The notes beneath the pieces were generated by a model. That model was not told the DNA's origin, did no database searches, and was given only the letters and a program-made list of their open reading frames with translations. A program made the translations under genes and the position numbers. A stretch of DNA of 64,000 bases from Odontocerum albicorne (lineage: Eukaryota > Arthropoda > Insecta > Trichoptera > Odontoceridae). Position 1 is the first letter of the stretch. Every line of letters begins with the position of its first letter. Shown one piece after another: positions 22,246 through 32,921 of the stretch. The stretch covers positions 13,453,753-13,517,752 of the forward strand of contig OX463846.1 in NCBI GenBank assembly GCA_949825065.1, read 5' to 3'.

Positions 22246-22675
22246 TAACTAACTAAGTAAAAAAATTGTCGAGCGAATCCTCATTATTATAATATTTTGC
22301 TCTCTTTAAAAAAAATGGTGACTTAGTATTAGCGGTGTCCCCTCAGGGATGCTTAGAAATCCCTCTGATTTTAATCTAAATACTTCTTTCAAGTCCTCCA
22401 ATCGAAAAAGAGGCGTGACGGAGACAATTATATTTACTATGATTTATTATTTTAAAGAACTTCACCTAAACTACAGTTATTTTAAGATTGGAACTGTTTA
22501 GCACAAAAATGAAGCTTCAATGAAATAAAAAATCGAATGACTGAAGAGAAAAAAAGCATGTTCAAAATGTTACACCCTTTGGATTAATATATAAACGTAT
22601 GTTATAATGTCCGATAAATATGAGTAAAAGATACGTAAAAAGGACGTGTCTTCTCAATATGCATATATACGAGTA
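22246..22675. other. AT-rich intergenic DNA
   Basis: No gene or repeat recognised. Confidence 0.5.
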
Positions 22676-23560
22676 CATACATACCATCACGCCATTTCCT
22701 TCTAGGGGAAAGCAGAGAGAACATAGTTCCATACTTTCCTTACTCAACACACATCATTAGCTTCTTCCAAATCCAAACACCTTCTCATACAACCTCTAAA
22801 ATTTCTCTGACTTTCTACATTTCCTTCTTTCAGAATATCATTCACTTGATCCAACTATAATTTCCTTGGTATTCCTCTCATAGGCCTTCCACTCATATCT
22901 GCCTTGTTTTGTTAGTTTTTCTTCATTCATTCGTTCGACAAACCATCTCAACGTTATTTTATTCATCTTACTTAACACGTCAGCCTGAAGTTCACATTCA
23001 TCCCTTATCACTTCATTCTGTATTCTGTCATGTATTGTCACTCTTTGTATTCTCCTCAATGCACGCATCTCTTCAACATTTATTCGGTTTCTCTCAATAT
23101 GTTTTACTAACATATATGAATGTTGGCACCAAAATACATTTATAGTTAAGACATTAACATTGTGCAGGTTTAAAGACATTGTAATTTGTTTTATCAAACA
23201 CTGTTTGTCTTTTTTGTGCTTCCCTGATGATGAGGTGAAAGTCTCGACACCGGTAGGGTTATACCGTTACAAAAAGTGGAATAAACAGTATTTAATAAAA
23301 CAAATTATTATACAATACTATTGTGGACTATCGTCTTAGCAGATTTCGATACTATTCGGTGCGAGTATATATGTTTTAGTGCCTCATTGACTTTGTTTTC
23401 TAACGCTACACGCCGTTCGATATCCCTATTAACTCTTTCATCATCTGAGAATATACTACCCAAATAGCCGAATTCCTCAACGTGTTGCAATCTTTCATTT
23501 TTTACCCAAATGTCGCATTTACTTTTCCGTTCACATTTTTCTGTCATCATTACTTTGGAT
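22676..23560 (-). mobile_element. RTE-like LINE reverse-transcriptase 3' half (family A), interrupted
   Basis: On the minus strand 23550-23308 encodes MMTEKCERKSKCDIW, VEEFGYLGSIFSDD and KTIVHNSIV. After an insertion, 23197-22838 continues with RINVEEMRALRRIQRVTIHD, RIQNEVIRDECELQADVLSK and LRWFVERMNEEKLTKQ. This is the conserved end of RTE-type polyproteins (YLGS, V.KT.V.N, EM..LRRI.GVT..DR.RNE.IR, LRWFGHVERM). The 3' UTR with 'accatcacgccatttcct' lies at 22676-22760. A foldback (F2, about 23143-23310) splits the frame. It is the best preserved LINE fragment here but has no palm domain and cannot be active. Confidence 0.75.
23143..23310. mobile_element. Foldback F2 inserted in the LINE frame
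   Basis: The left part is 'ttaagacattaacattgtgc' through 'tttatcaaacactgttt'. The right part is 'ccggtagggttataccgtta' through 'ataaacagtatttaataaaa'. The left part is the reverse complement of the tail of the same family (see F3 at 32922-33170). Between them, 'CTGATGATGAGG' resembles a decayed hammerhead core. It sits exactly between two colinear pieces of a reverse-transcriptase frame, so it is an insertion. Confidence 0.65.
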
Positions 23561-23829
23561 TTAGCAATATATTTTCAGATCTTTCGCAATATGAATTTAC
23601 AAATATTATATATAGGAGAATGAAACATACACAGCAACATCAAGATTGGAATCCAGGAATATTTTTATGAAGAGAGCGCAAGAACTTACTATTCCTCCAG
23701 AAAGCGTATTTTCTGAAGTGGAAAGAAAAAATACCCGATGACTGGACGAAGCTTTTGGAAAAAAGGCACTTGGAGAGCAACTGCCTTAGTTTATTTTGAG
23801 AGCACTGAACAGATTCCGGGTAGGAGTGG

Positions 23830-24534
23830 TTAAGGGGGTATTCTAGTCTAGAAATTTGATTTTTTTTGCATATTTTTAAAGTTTAGACCTTTAAAAATAT
23901 GTTCTCAAAAGTAAATTTTTAAAATTATTAATATTTACGAAGTTATAGTTATAAATGAGGCAGGAATTACGCCGCACCGGTATGACTCAGACAATGATCT
24001 CAGAACTTTAAAAGCGTTTTTCTCGAAACTACTTTTTTCAACCTGGTCGACATAAAATCTCAAGTTTTTTGCAACCAATTGCCTTTAAATTGAATATAAA
24101 ACTTAAATGTATAATTTTCTATCGTCCCTACCATGTAAACTTCAAAACTAATTTGTCTCACTATTTTTTAAAAATTAAAATATAAGAGAAAAAAAAGGTT
24201 AAAAGATGGATTCTTATTTTCAAACAGCCGCCATTTAACGATTTTTTTCTTTGGTACCAACTATAACGATATTATTTTTTATTAAGTAACTGTATATAAC
24301 TTTTATTTTAAATTTACGAAAATACTTCAATCATGTCGACCAGCTTACCCCCTTTTTTACGACAAGATATAACAGCTGATAACATCTTGAATTTAAAATT
24401 ATTTTTTTCAAAAAAATTTTTGTATATTCTCAAATCATCAATAAACAAACTGTAAAAAACACAAAGGAATTTTTTTTTCTTAAGTCTTAAAAAACGGCCG
24501 AAATTCACGCCTCCAGAATAAAATACCTCCTTAA
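23830..24534. mobile_element. piggyBac-type MITE, 705 bp
   Basis: It starts TTAAGGGGGTATTCTAGTCT and ends with the reverse complement of TTAAGGAGGTATTTTATTCT. That gives imperfect terminal repeats of about 20 bp flanked by the TTAA target typical of the piggyBac superfamily. It has no transposase frame, so it is non-autonomous. A subterminal hairpin 'catatttttaaag..ctttaaaaatatg' lies near 23868. The right-hand TTAA (24531-24534) is also the left end of the larger piggyBac-like element. Confidence 0.8.
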
Positions 24535-24808
24535 CCTTTTTACGGCGATGGCTCGAGTATCTTTCATGTGTCGCACAGGCGGCGGTGTTTTAAGTCAATA
24601 AATTTATATTGTATCTACATAAAAATATGACTCACCACTATCCCGAATCTGAGTACTGTCGAACTGTGCGCCGATGCATTTTTTAGCTGACACTATACAC
24701 ACGTAATATTAGAAAATATTCTTATAACACTATTATACAAATAAAAGTATGTTTTTGGATTTTGACGAAAAGATTTATAACGATAAGTACACTGCAATAA
24801 TAATATTT

Positions 24809-26532
24809 CTACTGTGGAAAGTGTTTGCTGGCGTGAAATGGTCCAAAACATGTTACACACAGACTCACATTGCACTCACCACACATATATCTAGATCTTT
24901 TCCTTAATTTATGTTTATGAGCGCATTCATAGCATCGACGAGAAGGTTCCGTACAGTTTTCAGTTCCTGGAATTTCTTTAGGACTGTGTGCGGCTATTAT
25001 TGAACCCGATAAACCAAGATGTAGTGGATTGCTAGTGGACGGAGATGAATGGGACAATTTTGATGCTAGTTTATATTTTTCAAATATTTGTCTTATAACT
25101 GCTAAATGACATTCCGCTAAACCTATTGTTTTTCCGGTTGTATGCTTGTAAATAAAATATGAATATAGCATGTATAGATCAACAAAATGAAAAGCCAGCT
25201 TTCTATACCATTTTAAAGTTTTTCGAAGGCAATTTAAACTACTAAGCATCATATCGGTTTTGTCCACACTACCCATATTTTTATTGTATTCCACAATGCA
25301 CTCAGGTTTTTTACCTGTTCGCCAGTTTTATAATTTAATTTCTCTGTTGAAATAAATCTGTCACTATGAATTGTTGTCAGCATATGAATTTCTCTCTTAT
25401 CGTGCCATTTTATAGCCAACAAGGGTCCACAATGTTGAGAATCAATGTCTCCTTTCTTGGTTTTTTTGAAGTTGGGCATACCTTTACGAGATTTTCGAAC
25501 GGTTCCACATGCATTTGTTTTATTGTCATGTAAAAACTTAAATAATTGTGGGCTTGTGTACCAGTTATCACACCACAAGTTGTGTCCTTTTCCAAGATAG
25601 TCATTGAGAAGCGTTTTGATAACTGCACCCGATATACCCAACGATTTATCATAAATTATTTCTGTTCCATCACCGCAATACACAATTAGATCTAACACAC
25701 AACCGGTTTCAACATCACATAAAACAAATAATTTAATGCCGAATCTGTGACGTTTGGAAGGGATGTATTGTTTTATCATAAGACGACCTTTGAAAACAAC
25801 TATGCTCTCATCGATACACAAGTTTTTGTGAGGCAGCATGACACTTGTAAAATCTTTGCGAGTATGATCAAGCAATAATCTTATTTTACGCAATTTGTCA
25901 CCACTATTTGTTATATTGTTATTAGAAAAATGTAACATATTTAAAATCAGTTCATACCGGTCCCTTGACATAGTCTTGCCAAAAATTGGGCTATTTAAAA
26001 GTGGGTCTGTGGACCAATGTTCCCGTATGGTTAAATGCTTATTTCGTGTCATCAACATTGTGACACCAAAGAAGACATATAATTCTGGTACATTTGTATC
26101 CACCCAGCGTTGAATTCGTGATTTAGCGGAATATTCCTTACTCAATTTTTTTAAATTATAAAATTGGTTAGTCTGTTGTACCACATTTTCAATTATATTT
26201 TTATTTCAAAAATATTCGAAAATATCGAGTTCGGATGATTCTGGTGTAAGTTGGCACGAGGGCAAGATGCCAGATGAAAATTCATCAAACTCGTGGATTA
26301 TTGGCGCAAATGGACCTCGGCTCCATGAAGAAAATACATTTTCTAATAGTTCGTTTGGTTCCACATTGCCGCTGGTTGTTGCTCCAATATCTGGAATAAT
26401 TGTATCATCCATTCTCTGCTCTTCTTCTAATGGATCAACATCGTCTTCTTCATCGGTTAATTCAAAATCTGAATCAAGTTCTACTACCGTGATATCTTCA
26501 ATTTCCTCTCCAGTCAAGTTACTTTTAGCCAT
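24809..26532 (-). pseudogene. piggyBac-like transposase, one nonsense codon and one frameshift
   Basis: This would be a DDD-type nuclear cut-and-paste transposase acting at TTAA. The acidic N-terminus (about 108 codons from ATG at 26532) ends in an in-frame TGA at 26206-26208. The same frame then continues without interruption to about 25307. There an A6 run (plus-strand T6, 25307-25312) breaks the frame, and the remainder is in another frame down to 24809. Catalytic aspartates are visible: CIDES (about residue 241), CDNWYTS (about 322), and GSVDKTD just after the shift. The C-terminus has the expected cysteine-rich finger (CYEC..., CGEC, CVTCF). Total length is about 575 codons, normal for the family. 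Both lesions are small, which suggests a fairly young pseudogene. A GTG at 26184 could be mistaken for a start; it is internal. Confidence 0.9.
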
Positions 26533-26605
26533 ATTGATAATATAAGCGGTGTTGAATTTTTAAAGTTATTTTTAAAAAATTATGAATTTTTCAATGGCGT
26601 ATAAC

Positions 26606-26973
26606 TAACGTGACCAGACGTCCCGTTTTGAACGGGACTGTCCCATTTTATAATTACGAGTCCCGGTGTCCCCGAAATAAATTCTCGGACGCAAAATTGT
26701 CCCGTTTTCGGAATCCGCGCGAAAATTGAGGAACCAAAGCTTACCGTACGGTCGGCTGGACGCGAGCAGTGTGCGAGAGCAAGACCGACCGCGTCGTCCG
26801 TTGACGCGACGATAACCGAGAGTAGCCGAGGATGCCAACGTTCGCGCGCGCTTTGGCTTATAATTGTTATTTGACAGAGTTTTCGTTCGCTCACTTCTCG
26901 CTCATTGTTTTGTTGTTTGATGCTCGATTAGTAATTTTCTTTAACTTCTTTTGTTTTGGAATCCTAAGTTAAT
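26606..26973 (+). promoter_or_regulatory. CpG-rich 5' region of the hAT element
   Basis: This 368-bp leader contains the terminal and subterminal repeats. From about 26690 to 26860 it is rich in CG dinucleotides ('cgcgtcgtccgttgacgcga'), in strong contrast to the surroundings. It presumably holds the transposase promoter; no TATA box is obvious. No intron is needed to reach the ATG at 26974. Confidence 0.5.
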
Positions 26974-28854
26974 ATGCCAAAACGTAAGTGTTCGTTTAAT
27001 GTTAGCTTACAAGCAAAATATCCTTTTATTAGGCAAATAAATACTCCCTCAGATGTCAGATGCGAAAAGTGTCGTACAGAATTTAGTGTTTCTCATAGTG
27101 GTGCAGGTGATATTGAACAACATTTAAAATCTGAAAAGCATAAAAATGCCGACCGTGCCGCCGCTTCGAATTCTTCGATGTTAAATTTTTTTAAGAAATC
27201 AGACGCGCCAACGACAAAGGATTTGGATATCGCTGCGGCAGAAGGCGTCTGGGCTTATCACACGATACAAGAAAATCACAGTTTTCGCTCCAATGATTGT
27301 GCTTCGAAAATAATTCAATCATGTTTTGATTTGAAATTTACATGCGCGCGTACGAAATCAGAAGCTATTGCAGTAAATGTTTTGGCGCGTACAGCGATGA
27401 AAGAATTAAAAGATGATCTTGATACGGCGAATTGTATTACAATTTTGACTGACGCTTCAAACCATGGTAGTAAGAAAATATACCCTATTGTAGTGCGCTT
27501 TTTTCTACCCTACGTAGGTGTACAAGTGAAAATTTTAGACCTACAAGAACAGCCAGGTGAGACTTCAGATATTATTGTCAATTATTTAAACCAAGTGTTG
27601 ACAGATTACAATTTAACAGAAAAAGTCGTGGCATTTTGTGGGGACAATGCCAACGTCAATTTCGGGGGCGCAGCTAGGCGAGGAACTAAAAATGTCTTGA
27701 CAAAATTACAAACATTTATGAAAAAGCCATTAATAGGTATTGGATGTGGAGCCCATGTAATTCATAATGCTGTAAAATCTGCTGCAGATGGGCTACCCTT
27801 AGATTATGAAAGTATAATTGTGAAGATATATTCATTTTTTTATATTTACACGATTCGAGTTGAAGCTCTAAAGGAGTTTTGCGCCGAAACTGAAACGGAA
27901 TATCAACAAATGCTCGGCTATAGCAAAACCAGATGGCTTGCTCTTATGCCTGCATTAGAAAGGGTTTTAAAAATGTATCAGCCATTAAAAAACTACTTTT
28001 TGAGTATTGAAAAATGTCCCATTTTACTAAAAAACTTTTTTGAAGATCCCACATCAGAATTGTGGCTTTATTTTTTACACGCTCAGTCAGCAAGTTTTCA
28101 TCAAGCTGTATTGAAACTTGAAGGTCAGACTGTATCAGCAATTGAAGCTGCAAAAGAAATCAATCAACTAAAAGATAATTTCACTCAGAAACAGACCAAT
28201 CAGTTTCTCCCATTTTCAGTCCGTCAATTTATGGTGAAATTGAAAGATAATGGTACTGGTATCGATGAAGAGTTTGTGAAAAGGACGGCTACAGAATTTT
28301 ATAAAACAAGCCGTGAATATCTGGAGCAGTGGACTTGCTTTCTAACCAAAGAAATGGAGATATTTTTTTGGGCAGATTTAAAAAACGTCCCCGCATGGGA
28401 AGACATTCAAAAAGCTCTGGATGTCCTAATTGAAAAGGAATATATTGATAGTAATAAAGATACAGAAGTTTTTGACGAATTTTCATTAATTTCTAACTAC
28501 ATTACATCGCAAAAGGTAACAGAATGGAATAATCAAAATGTTTCCACGGAAACTCGTTGGGTGGAAGTATTCAAACATTTTCACGCCAACAATCTGCAGC
28601 ATGAAAATTTTTCTGTTTTAATTGAATATATTTTATGTTTGCCTGCTACAAATGCTCCAGTAGAAAGAGTATTTTCTATGATGAACAAATTATGGACATC
28701 TGAGAAAACTCAGTTACAAATTCCAGTTTTAAAGGCGATGTTGATTACCAAGGTCAATATAAAAAAAACGTGCCAAGAGTTTCATTCCTACTTAAAATCA
28801 TCACCAAATGTTTTAAAACAAATTTGTTCCTCTGAAAAATATAAATATAACTAA
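26974..28854 (+). CDS. hAT transposase, intact, 626 aa
   Basis: This encodes an RNase-H-fold cut-and-paste transposase expected to act in the nucleus on the ends described for the element. The N-terminus has a BED-like zinc finger, C30-x2-C33...H50-x5-H56, followed by a basic stretch. The catalytic core shows D160 (TILTDASNHG) and D224 (FCGDNAN). The conserved region GYSKTRW lies near residue 313. Close to the end is PATNAPVERVF (557-567), the hAT dimerisation signature; its glutamate is the likely third acidic residue. Length and domain order match full hAT transposases. The frame has no stop or shift over 626 codons, and the first ATG lies in 'taatatgcc'. It reads away from the broken piggyBac-like transposase upstream. 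It may still be active or only recently silenced. Confidence 0.93.
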   Translation: MPKRKCSFNVSLQAKYPFIRQINTPSDVRCEKCRTEFSVSHSGAGDIEQHLKSEKHKNADRAAASNSSMLNFFKKSDAPTTKDLDIAAAEGVWAYHTIQENHSFRSNDCASKIIQSCFDLKFTCARTKSEAIAVNVLARTAMKELKDDLDTANCITILTDASNHGSKKIYPIVVRFFLPYVGVQVKILDLQEQPGETSDIIVNYLNQVLTDYNLTEKVVAFCGDNANVNFGGAARRGTKNVLTKLQTFMKKPLIGIGCGAHVIHNAVKSAADGLPLDYESIIVKIYSFFYIYTIRVEALKEFCAETETEYQQMLGYSKTRWLALMPALERVLKMYQPLKNYFLSIEKCPILLKNFFEDPTSELWLYFLHAQSASFHQAVLKLEGQTVSAIEAAKEINQLKDNFTQKQTNQFLPFSVRQFMVKLKDNGTGIDEEFVKRTATEFYKTSREYLEQWTCFLTKEMEIFFWADLKNVPAWEDIQKALDVLIEKEYIDSNKDTEVFDEFSLISNYITSQKVTEWNNQNVSTETRWVEVFKHFHANNLQHENFSVLIEYILCLPATNAPVERVFSMMNKLWTSEKTQLQIPVLKAMLITKVNIKKTCQEFHSYLKSSPNVLKQICSSEKYKYN

Positions 28855-29194
28855 ACATTTTGGATTTCAATTAGTAACTTTAATGTTATCTTAATTTTTC
28901 TAAATACATCAATATAACTTTAAAAGTATTTTTTTTTCAATGACTACCTATGGTTATTTGACTTAAATAAACCAATGTCCCGTTTTGAGTCAAAAAATAA
29001 ATGGTCACGTTACGTATAACACACGTAACATAAAAAATAACGACGATTTGAAAAGTTGTAAAAGTAAGTGAATGTTAAAATCTCTTAAAAAACAGTTTGT
29101 GTAATGGTATCCAAATCAAAGCTATAAATAAAGTGCGACAATATAAGAAGCAATTATCGAAGAAAACAATAATCCATAAACAATGAAAAAGCAA

Positions 29195-29229
29195 TTTTTG
29201 TAAATACGCAATACGCGTATTTACAAAAA
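29195..29229. repeat. Perfect 15-bp hairpin in the piggyBac-like 5' region
   Basis: TTTTTGTAAATACGC (29195-29209) and GCGTATTTACAAAAA (29215-29229) are exact reverse complements around AATAC. It lies about 350 bp inside the element's right end and could be a subterminal transposase or host-factor site. Confidence 0.8.
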
Positions 29230-29499
29230 AAATATCGACGCATAATACTTCATATTGATCGGGAGCAATCGTCATTAGAAACATGACCTTCGGATCGCCC
29301 GAATGCGTGGCGCGATTATTCAAAATGCTTTAAATATCGACGGCCTGCAAGGGGTCTGTTTAAATCCTTCTAATGGATCAAATACTTGAAGTTTTGATTA
29401 TTTTAAAAGAGATGTCACTAGAGGACACGTTTTGTCTTATATTCAGGTTAAAAATTTTAAAGAAGATTTAATTTTGACCGAGATATCCACACGCAAAGT

Positions 29500-29570
29500 T
29501 AGTGGCCACTTAAATGGCCGCTCGCCAGGACGGCACGTATTATGTATGGGCCATTTAAGTGGTCCGTAGC
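29500..29570. repeat. Subterminal inverted repeat of the piggyBac-like element
   Basis: 'gtggccacttaaatggcc' (about 29502) and 'ggccatttaagtggtcc' (about 29549-29565) pair with one or two mismatches, immediately inside the right terminal repeat. Internal inverted repeats near the ends are common in piggyBac-type transposons. Confidence 0.7.
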
Positions 29571-29840
29571 CGTGAAAGAGTTAATGAAAATATGAACATG
29601 CATTTGCTAGTGCACATCTTCGCTTTCAAACTGAATTGACGTTGGTTTCTTGAGTGAAAGTAACATTGAATGTGATTATGAGACTATTCAAGGCTCATAA
29701 TACATGCTGACTTGTTAAAATACCGGGAATACATGTTCAGGGTAGGACCTGATTGCCGCTAATGATAGGGCGATCTGTATTGCCTCCTACTGGAAACATG
29801 TGGTAAGTAATAATTATGGCATAATTAATAATTATTGACC

Positions 29841-30010
29841 TAGGTGGCCTTGTAAATAATACGCCTGTCTGCCAGCCCGGGAGATATGGGTTCAATACCC
29901 GTTGCAACTCAGATTAAAAAAATAAGAGTCCAGTTTGGTTATCACTGCACGCTTCTTTAAAATCTTTCTGGTTGGTTGAAAGAGGTTGCCAAATGACAAT
30001 AAAATGTAAT
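29841..30010 (+). mobile_element. SINE-1 copy
   Basis: Head 'gacctaggtggccttgtaaa', B box 'gggttcaatacccg', body 'agagtccagtttggtt', tail 'tttctggttggttgaaagag' with a decayed stem-loop (GTTGCCAAATGACAAT). Confidence 0.7.
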
Positions 30011-31449
30011 ACAACCATTAATTGTCTGCAGACTCTAGTATCGCATTAGACTCGAGTTAACTTGACTGTAGACAGAAAAAGAACATGGTGATTTTGGTAA
30101 TATATTACAACGGGCAGTCGCAATCCGCGTGTCCAATTCGGAATTTTTCATGATTTGTTTTTATTGCATCGCATAAAATTTTTAAACCTGATTTCGGAAT
30201 TTAATACCGAATAAGAAGAGATTATTCGTTAAAGATTTATCTGTCGAAGGAAGCAACGTCATATAAAATGGGGCTAAAATATGCAATTTATAAAATTGTG
30301 TGGGATGTTTATGGTCGAAATACCAAGAATCAGGATGTTATAAAATGTGGGTTATACTAGGAAATAAATTATTTACACATAAAATCAATAAGCAAACAAT
30401 AACTTTTAGACTATGTGGAAAGGAAGATATTTTTATGTAGGTATTTTTCTGTATTAAAATAACACGTTTTACCACTTAGTTTTAAGTTGAGTTAATATTG
30501 GTGTTTTGTTATTGAAAATGTCGTAATTTGAAATGCTAAACATCTTTATTTTGAATCTTCAGGATGCATTTGTGAAAGTTTATGGACTTCAAATTGATTG
30601 AGGTAGATGTGTGAAGGCTGGGGTACATGTTATGTTATGAAAGAGCAATACGTATGTTTTAATTTTTTTTAGTTAATGATACCGTTTTTATAAATTTTCT
30701 ATAGATTTGACCTAGTACGATTTTCAATCAAGAGGGAATAATATCACGGTAACTAACCGCACCTTATTTTTTGAACGAAAATTATGTAATAATAGTTATA
30801 AATTAGTAAAATTGTCTTCTTATTTAACCTTCCGCTTCCGTCGAAATTTGGAATCAACCGGCAGATAGGGGTCTCCTCCAAAAATTTAATTAAATATGTC
30901 CACATCCGATTCAGCTTCCATATTGTACTCAGAACACATAAAAGTCCATGTCGTATTTTTTTAATATTGAATCAAAACACACTAGAATGATTTGTGTCAT
31001 TAGATCAAAGTCAAAAAAGCAATGCAATATAATATATGATATTTAAAAAAGCAACACGTTTGTACAGTTTAAACCTTCAACTGCTCAAACTTTAAAAAAT
31101 GACAATCGATCCATTAATGGAAAAGAAACACAACACTCATTGGACGTCGTAAAGATAAGGCATTTAGTCGTCGCTGCTGGGCCTCATAATTGAGGATCCT
31201 CTCGCCATTCTAACGTTATTTCAATAAGAAGCTGAAGCTGTGCAGTGGAGCTTTTTTAAGTAAGTGAGCCATTTCACACCAGCAAACTCATCGGCTAAAC
31301 CGCTGTACTAAATCCAACGGCACACCGAAGTGAGACGATTGGAGCACATCGGTATGTTTTCCTTTTTTTCTTAAACTGTTTCCTCCTTTATGTGAAAGAA
31401 TATATATGACCGAAGTCATAGACGGAAGAAATACCCATGTCATTCGAGA
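30011..31449. other. AT-rich intergenic DNA
   Basis: No gene or repeat recognised in about 1.4 kb. Confidence 0.5.
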
Positions 31450-31535
31450 AGAGTAGCAAAGCGCGGGGTCGAACCGGCGATCTTCCGCACGGAAGTCTAG
31501 TGCGTTAATGCGTGACCATGCACCTCATGGCATTT
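31450..31535 (-). mobile_element. tRNA-headed SINE-3 fragment
   Basis: The minus strand reads 'gaggtgcatggtcacgcatt', then 'cgccggttcgaccccgcg'. It has a clear B box (GGTTCGACCCC) but the cloverleaf stems do not close. A related head occurs on the plus strand at 43955-44015, which marks it as a repeat family and not a tRNA gene. Confidence 0.6.
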
Positions 31536-31539
31536 AAGA

Positions 31540-32084
31540 TAATGAAATCTTTCACGTAAAGGACAACCGAAAAACGCTTGATCTTTCAATCTACATTTCC
31601 ATCCGGGATCCTCCCCAATACCCATTCTGTAAAGGTACTAATTAATGAATTCTTGAAATACGCATTTTTTCAGTAATTAAAAAGCGTGGATTATTACTAT
31701 TTATTAATAACAAGAAATCATGAGTTGGCTCTCGCCCTTCCCTTTGATCCTGAGCGGTAGTTATCCAATCGCAAATACCCACGTCATGTAAATTCCTGGG
31801 TCACTTCGTCGTACCATCTGAGTTTAGAGCCCTCAATATTCCGTCGAGCAATATGTTTGGTCAATAAGATCATATTTGCTGGTGGCGTTTTGACTATGCC
31901 ATTGTATACAACTCATTCTCGCCAGCCTTTTCCCTAGCCGTTGAAAAAGAGACCCGATGCTAAAGCCTCAAATACAAATACATTATAGAGTAAGGTTAAA
32001 TAGAACCGGGAAACAAGGAAACTGTTCTTCTGTTGACTCTACAAGATCTCTTATTCGGAAGAGAACAATAATAATAACAATAAA
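31540..32084. other. Intergenic DNA, no gene recognised
   Basis: The segment 31750-31960 has a more even base composition but no motif or repeat match within the window. Confidence 0.4.
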
Positions 32085-32170
32085 AGAACAACTTATTTAA
32101 CGCCGTTTAGAGAGCAACCTCTCCTTAAGAGCGCTCCAGCTTGGGAGTACTTAGTGCCTATTTTAATTCA
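32085..32170 (-). repeat. Interspersed repeat Y 3' end
   Basis: 'taacgccgtttagagagcaa' and 'ttaagagcgctccagctt' are the reverse complement of the repeat Y end. Confidence 0.6.
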
Positions 32171-32625
32171 ACCATTCACATATTAAAAATATTACAAAAT
32201 AAATATATATAGTGTAAAAATAAGAAGATAGTGGATTGCGAGCATTAGATTAGGTTCTTACTTGGATCTGCATAGCTTCCGAAAAATATATTGATAAGAA
32301 AACGACAGGAGACTTGCCAAGGGACGACGGACAAAAAATAAATCTTTGTAAATTAAATATTAACCAATATGCGATACACATTTAGTTTTAGCCAATATAC
32401 ATTCAGTTTTAGGTGTAGTGTATGCGTGAAGTGTTCATATAAATTAAAAAAAATAATAAGACTTCCCAAAAGTGTTCCTTTCAAGTCTTTCCTAAAGCTA
32501 CACACGCCACCCATATCCTTAATACTAAGAGTTAGATATTTCACGCCACAGAATCAACAACAGGAAAGAAATCGTATATATGTTAATATATACTCGTATA
32601 TAATAAGGTGAGTAATCGAACCTCA
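32171..32625. other. AT-rich intergenic DNA
   Basis: No gene recognised. Confidence 0.5.
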
Positions 32626-32862
32626 AAAAAATATAATTATATATGAATATAATGCATATACGAGGTTCGATAGAAATATAATTATATATGAATATAATGC
32701 ATATACGAGGCTCGATAGAAATATAATTATATATGAATATAATGCATATACGAGGTTCGATAGAAATATAATTATATATGAATATAATGCATATACGAGG
32801 TTCGATAGAAATATAATTATATATGAATATAATGCATATACGAGGTTCGATAGAAATATAAC
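32626..32862 (+). repeat. Minisatellite, 45-bp unit x 5
   Basis: The unit 'aaatataattatatatgaat' + 'ataatgcatatacgaggttc' + 'gatag' repeats at exact 45-bp spacing with a single variant (ggctcg). Since 45 is divisible by three, long repetitive minus-strand frames arise; they are not genes. Confidence 0.92.
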
Positions 32863-32921
32863 GAGAATTTTCATTATTATCAAACATTATTTAGTTCCCT
32901 TCAAAATAGTTCCCATAGGAT

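Larger units (their letters stand above)
26606..29012 (+). mobile_element. hAT-superfamily DNA transposon, structurally complete
   Basis: A 2407-bp element inserted in the piggyBac-like element. The ends are exact 11-bp inverted repeats TAACGTGACCA / TGGTCACGTTA. The 8-bp target duplication CGTATAAC is perfect on both sides (26598-26605 and 29013-29020). Subterminal copies of GTCCCGTTTT / AAAACGGGAC occur at both ends, including the small palindrome GTCCCGTTTTGAACGGGAC at 26620-26638. These are plausible transposase binding sites. It carries one long open frame in plus orientation. An 8-bp duplication and the transposase sequence identify hAT. Confidence 0.93.
24531..29584 (-). mobile_element. 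piggyBac-like transposon, split by a hAT insertion
   Basis: The left end TTAACCTTTTTACGGCGATG and the reverse complement of the right end, TTAACTCTTTCACGGCTACG, pair as imperfect terminal repeats with TTAA at both extremes (24531-24534 and 29581-29584). Removing the 2415 bp of hAT plus one target copy leaves about 2.64 kb, the usual size for piggyBac elements. The transposase lies on the minus strand at 24809-26532; the hAT entered upstream of its start codon. Further inverted structures are at 29195-29229 and 29500-29570. The transposase has two disabling lesions, so the copy is probably immobile unless helped in trans. Confidence 0.88.

Noticed and set aside
26580..26894. Minus-strand open frames over the hAT 5' region
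   Set aside because: Shadow frames in CpG-rich terminal sequence of the hAT element; no similarity to proteins I know.
31450..31535. Possible functional tRNA on the minus strand
   Set aside because: Good B box but no closed cloverleaf, and a related copy at 43945 shows it is a dispersed repeat.
32525..32887. Overlapping repetitive open frames on the minus strand
   Set aside because: Produced by the 45-bp minisatellite; two frames are open at once.
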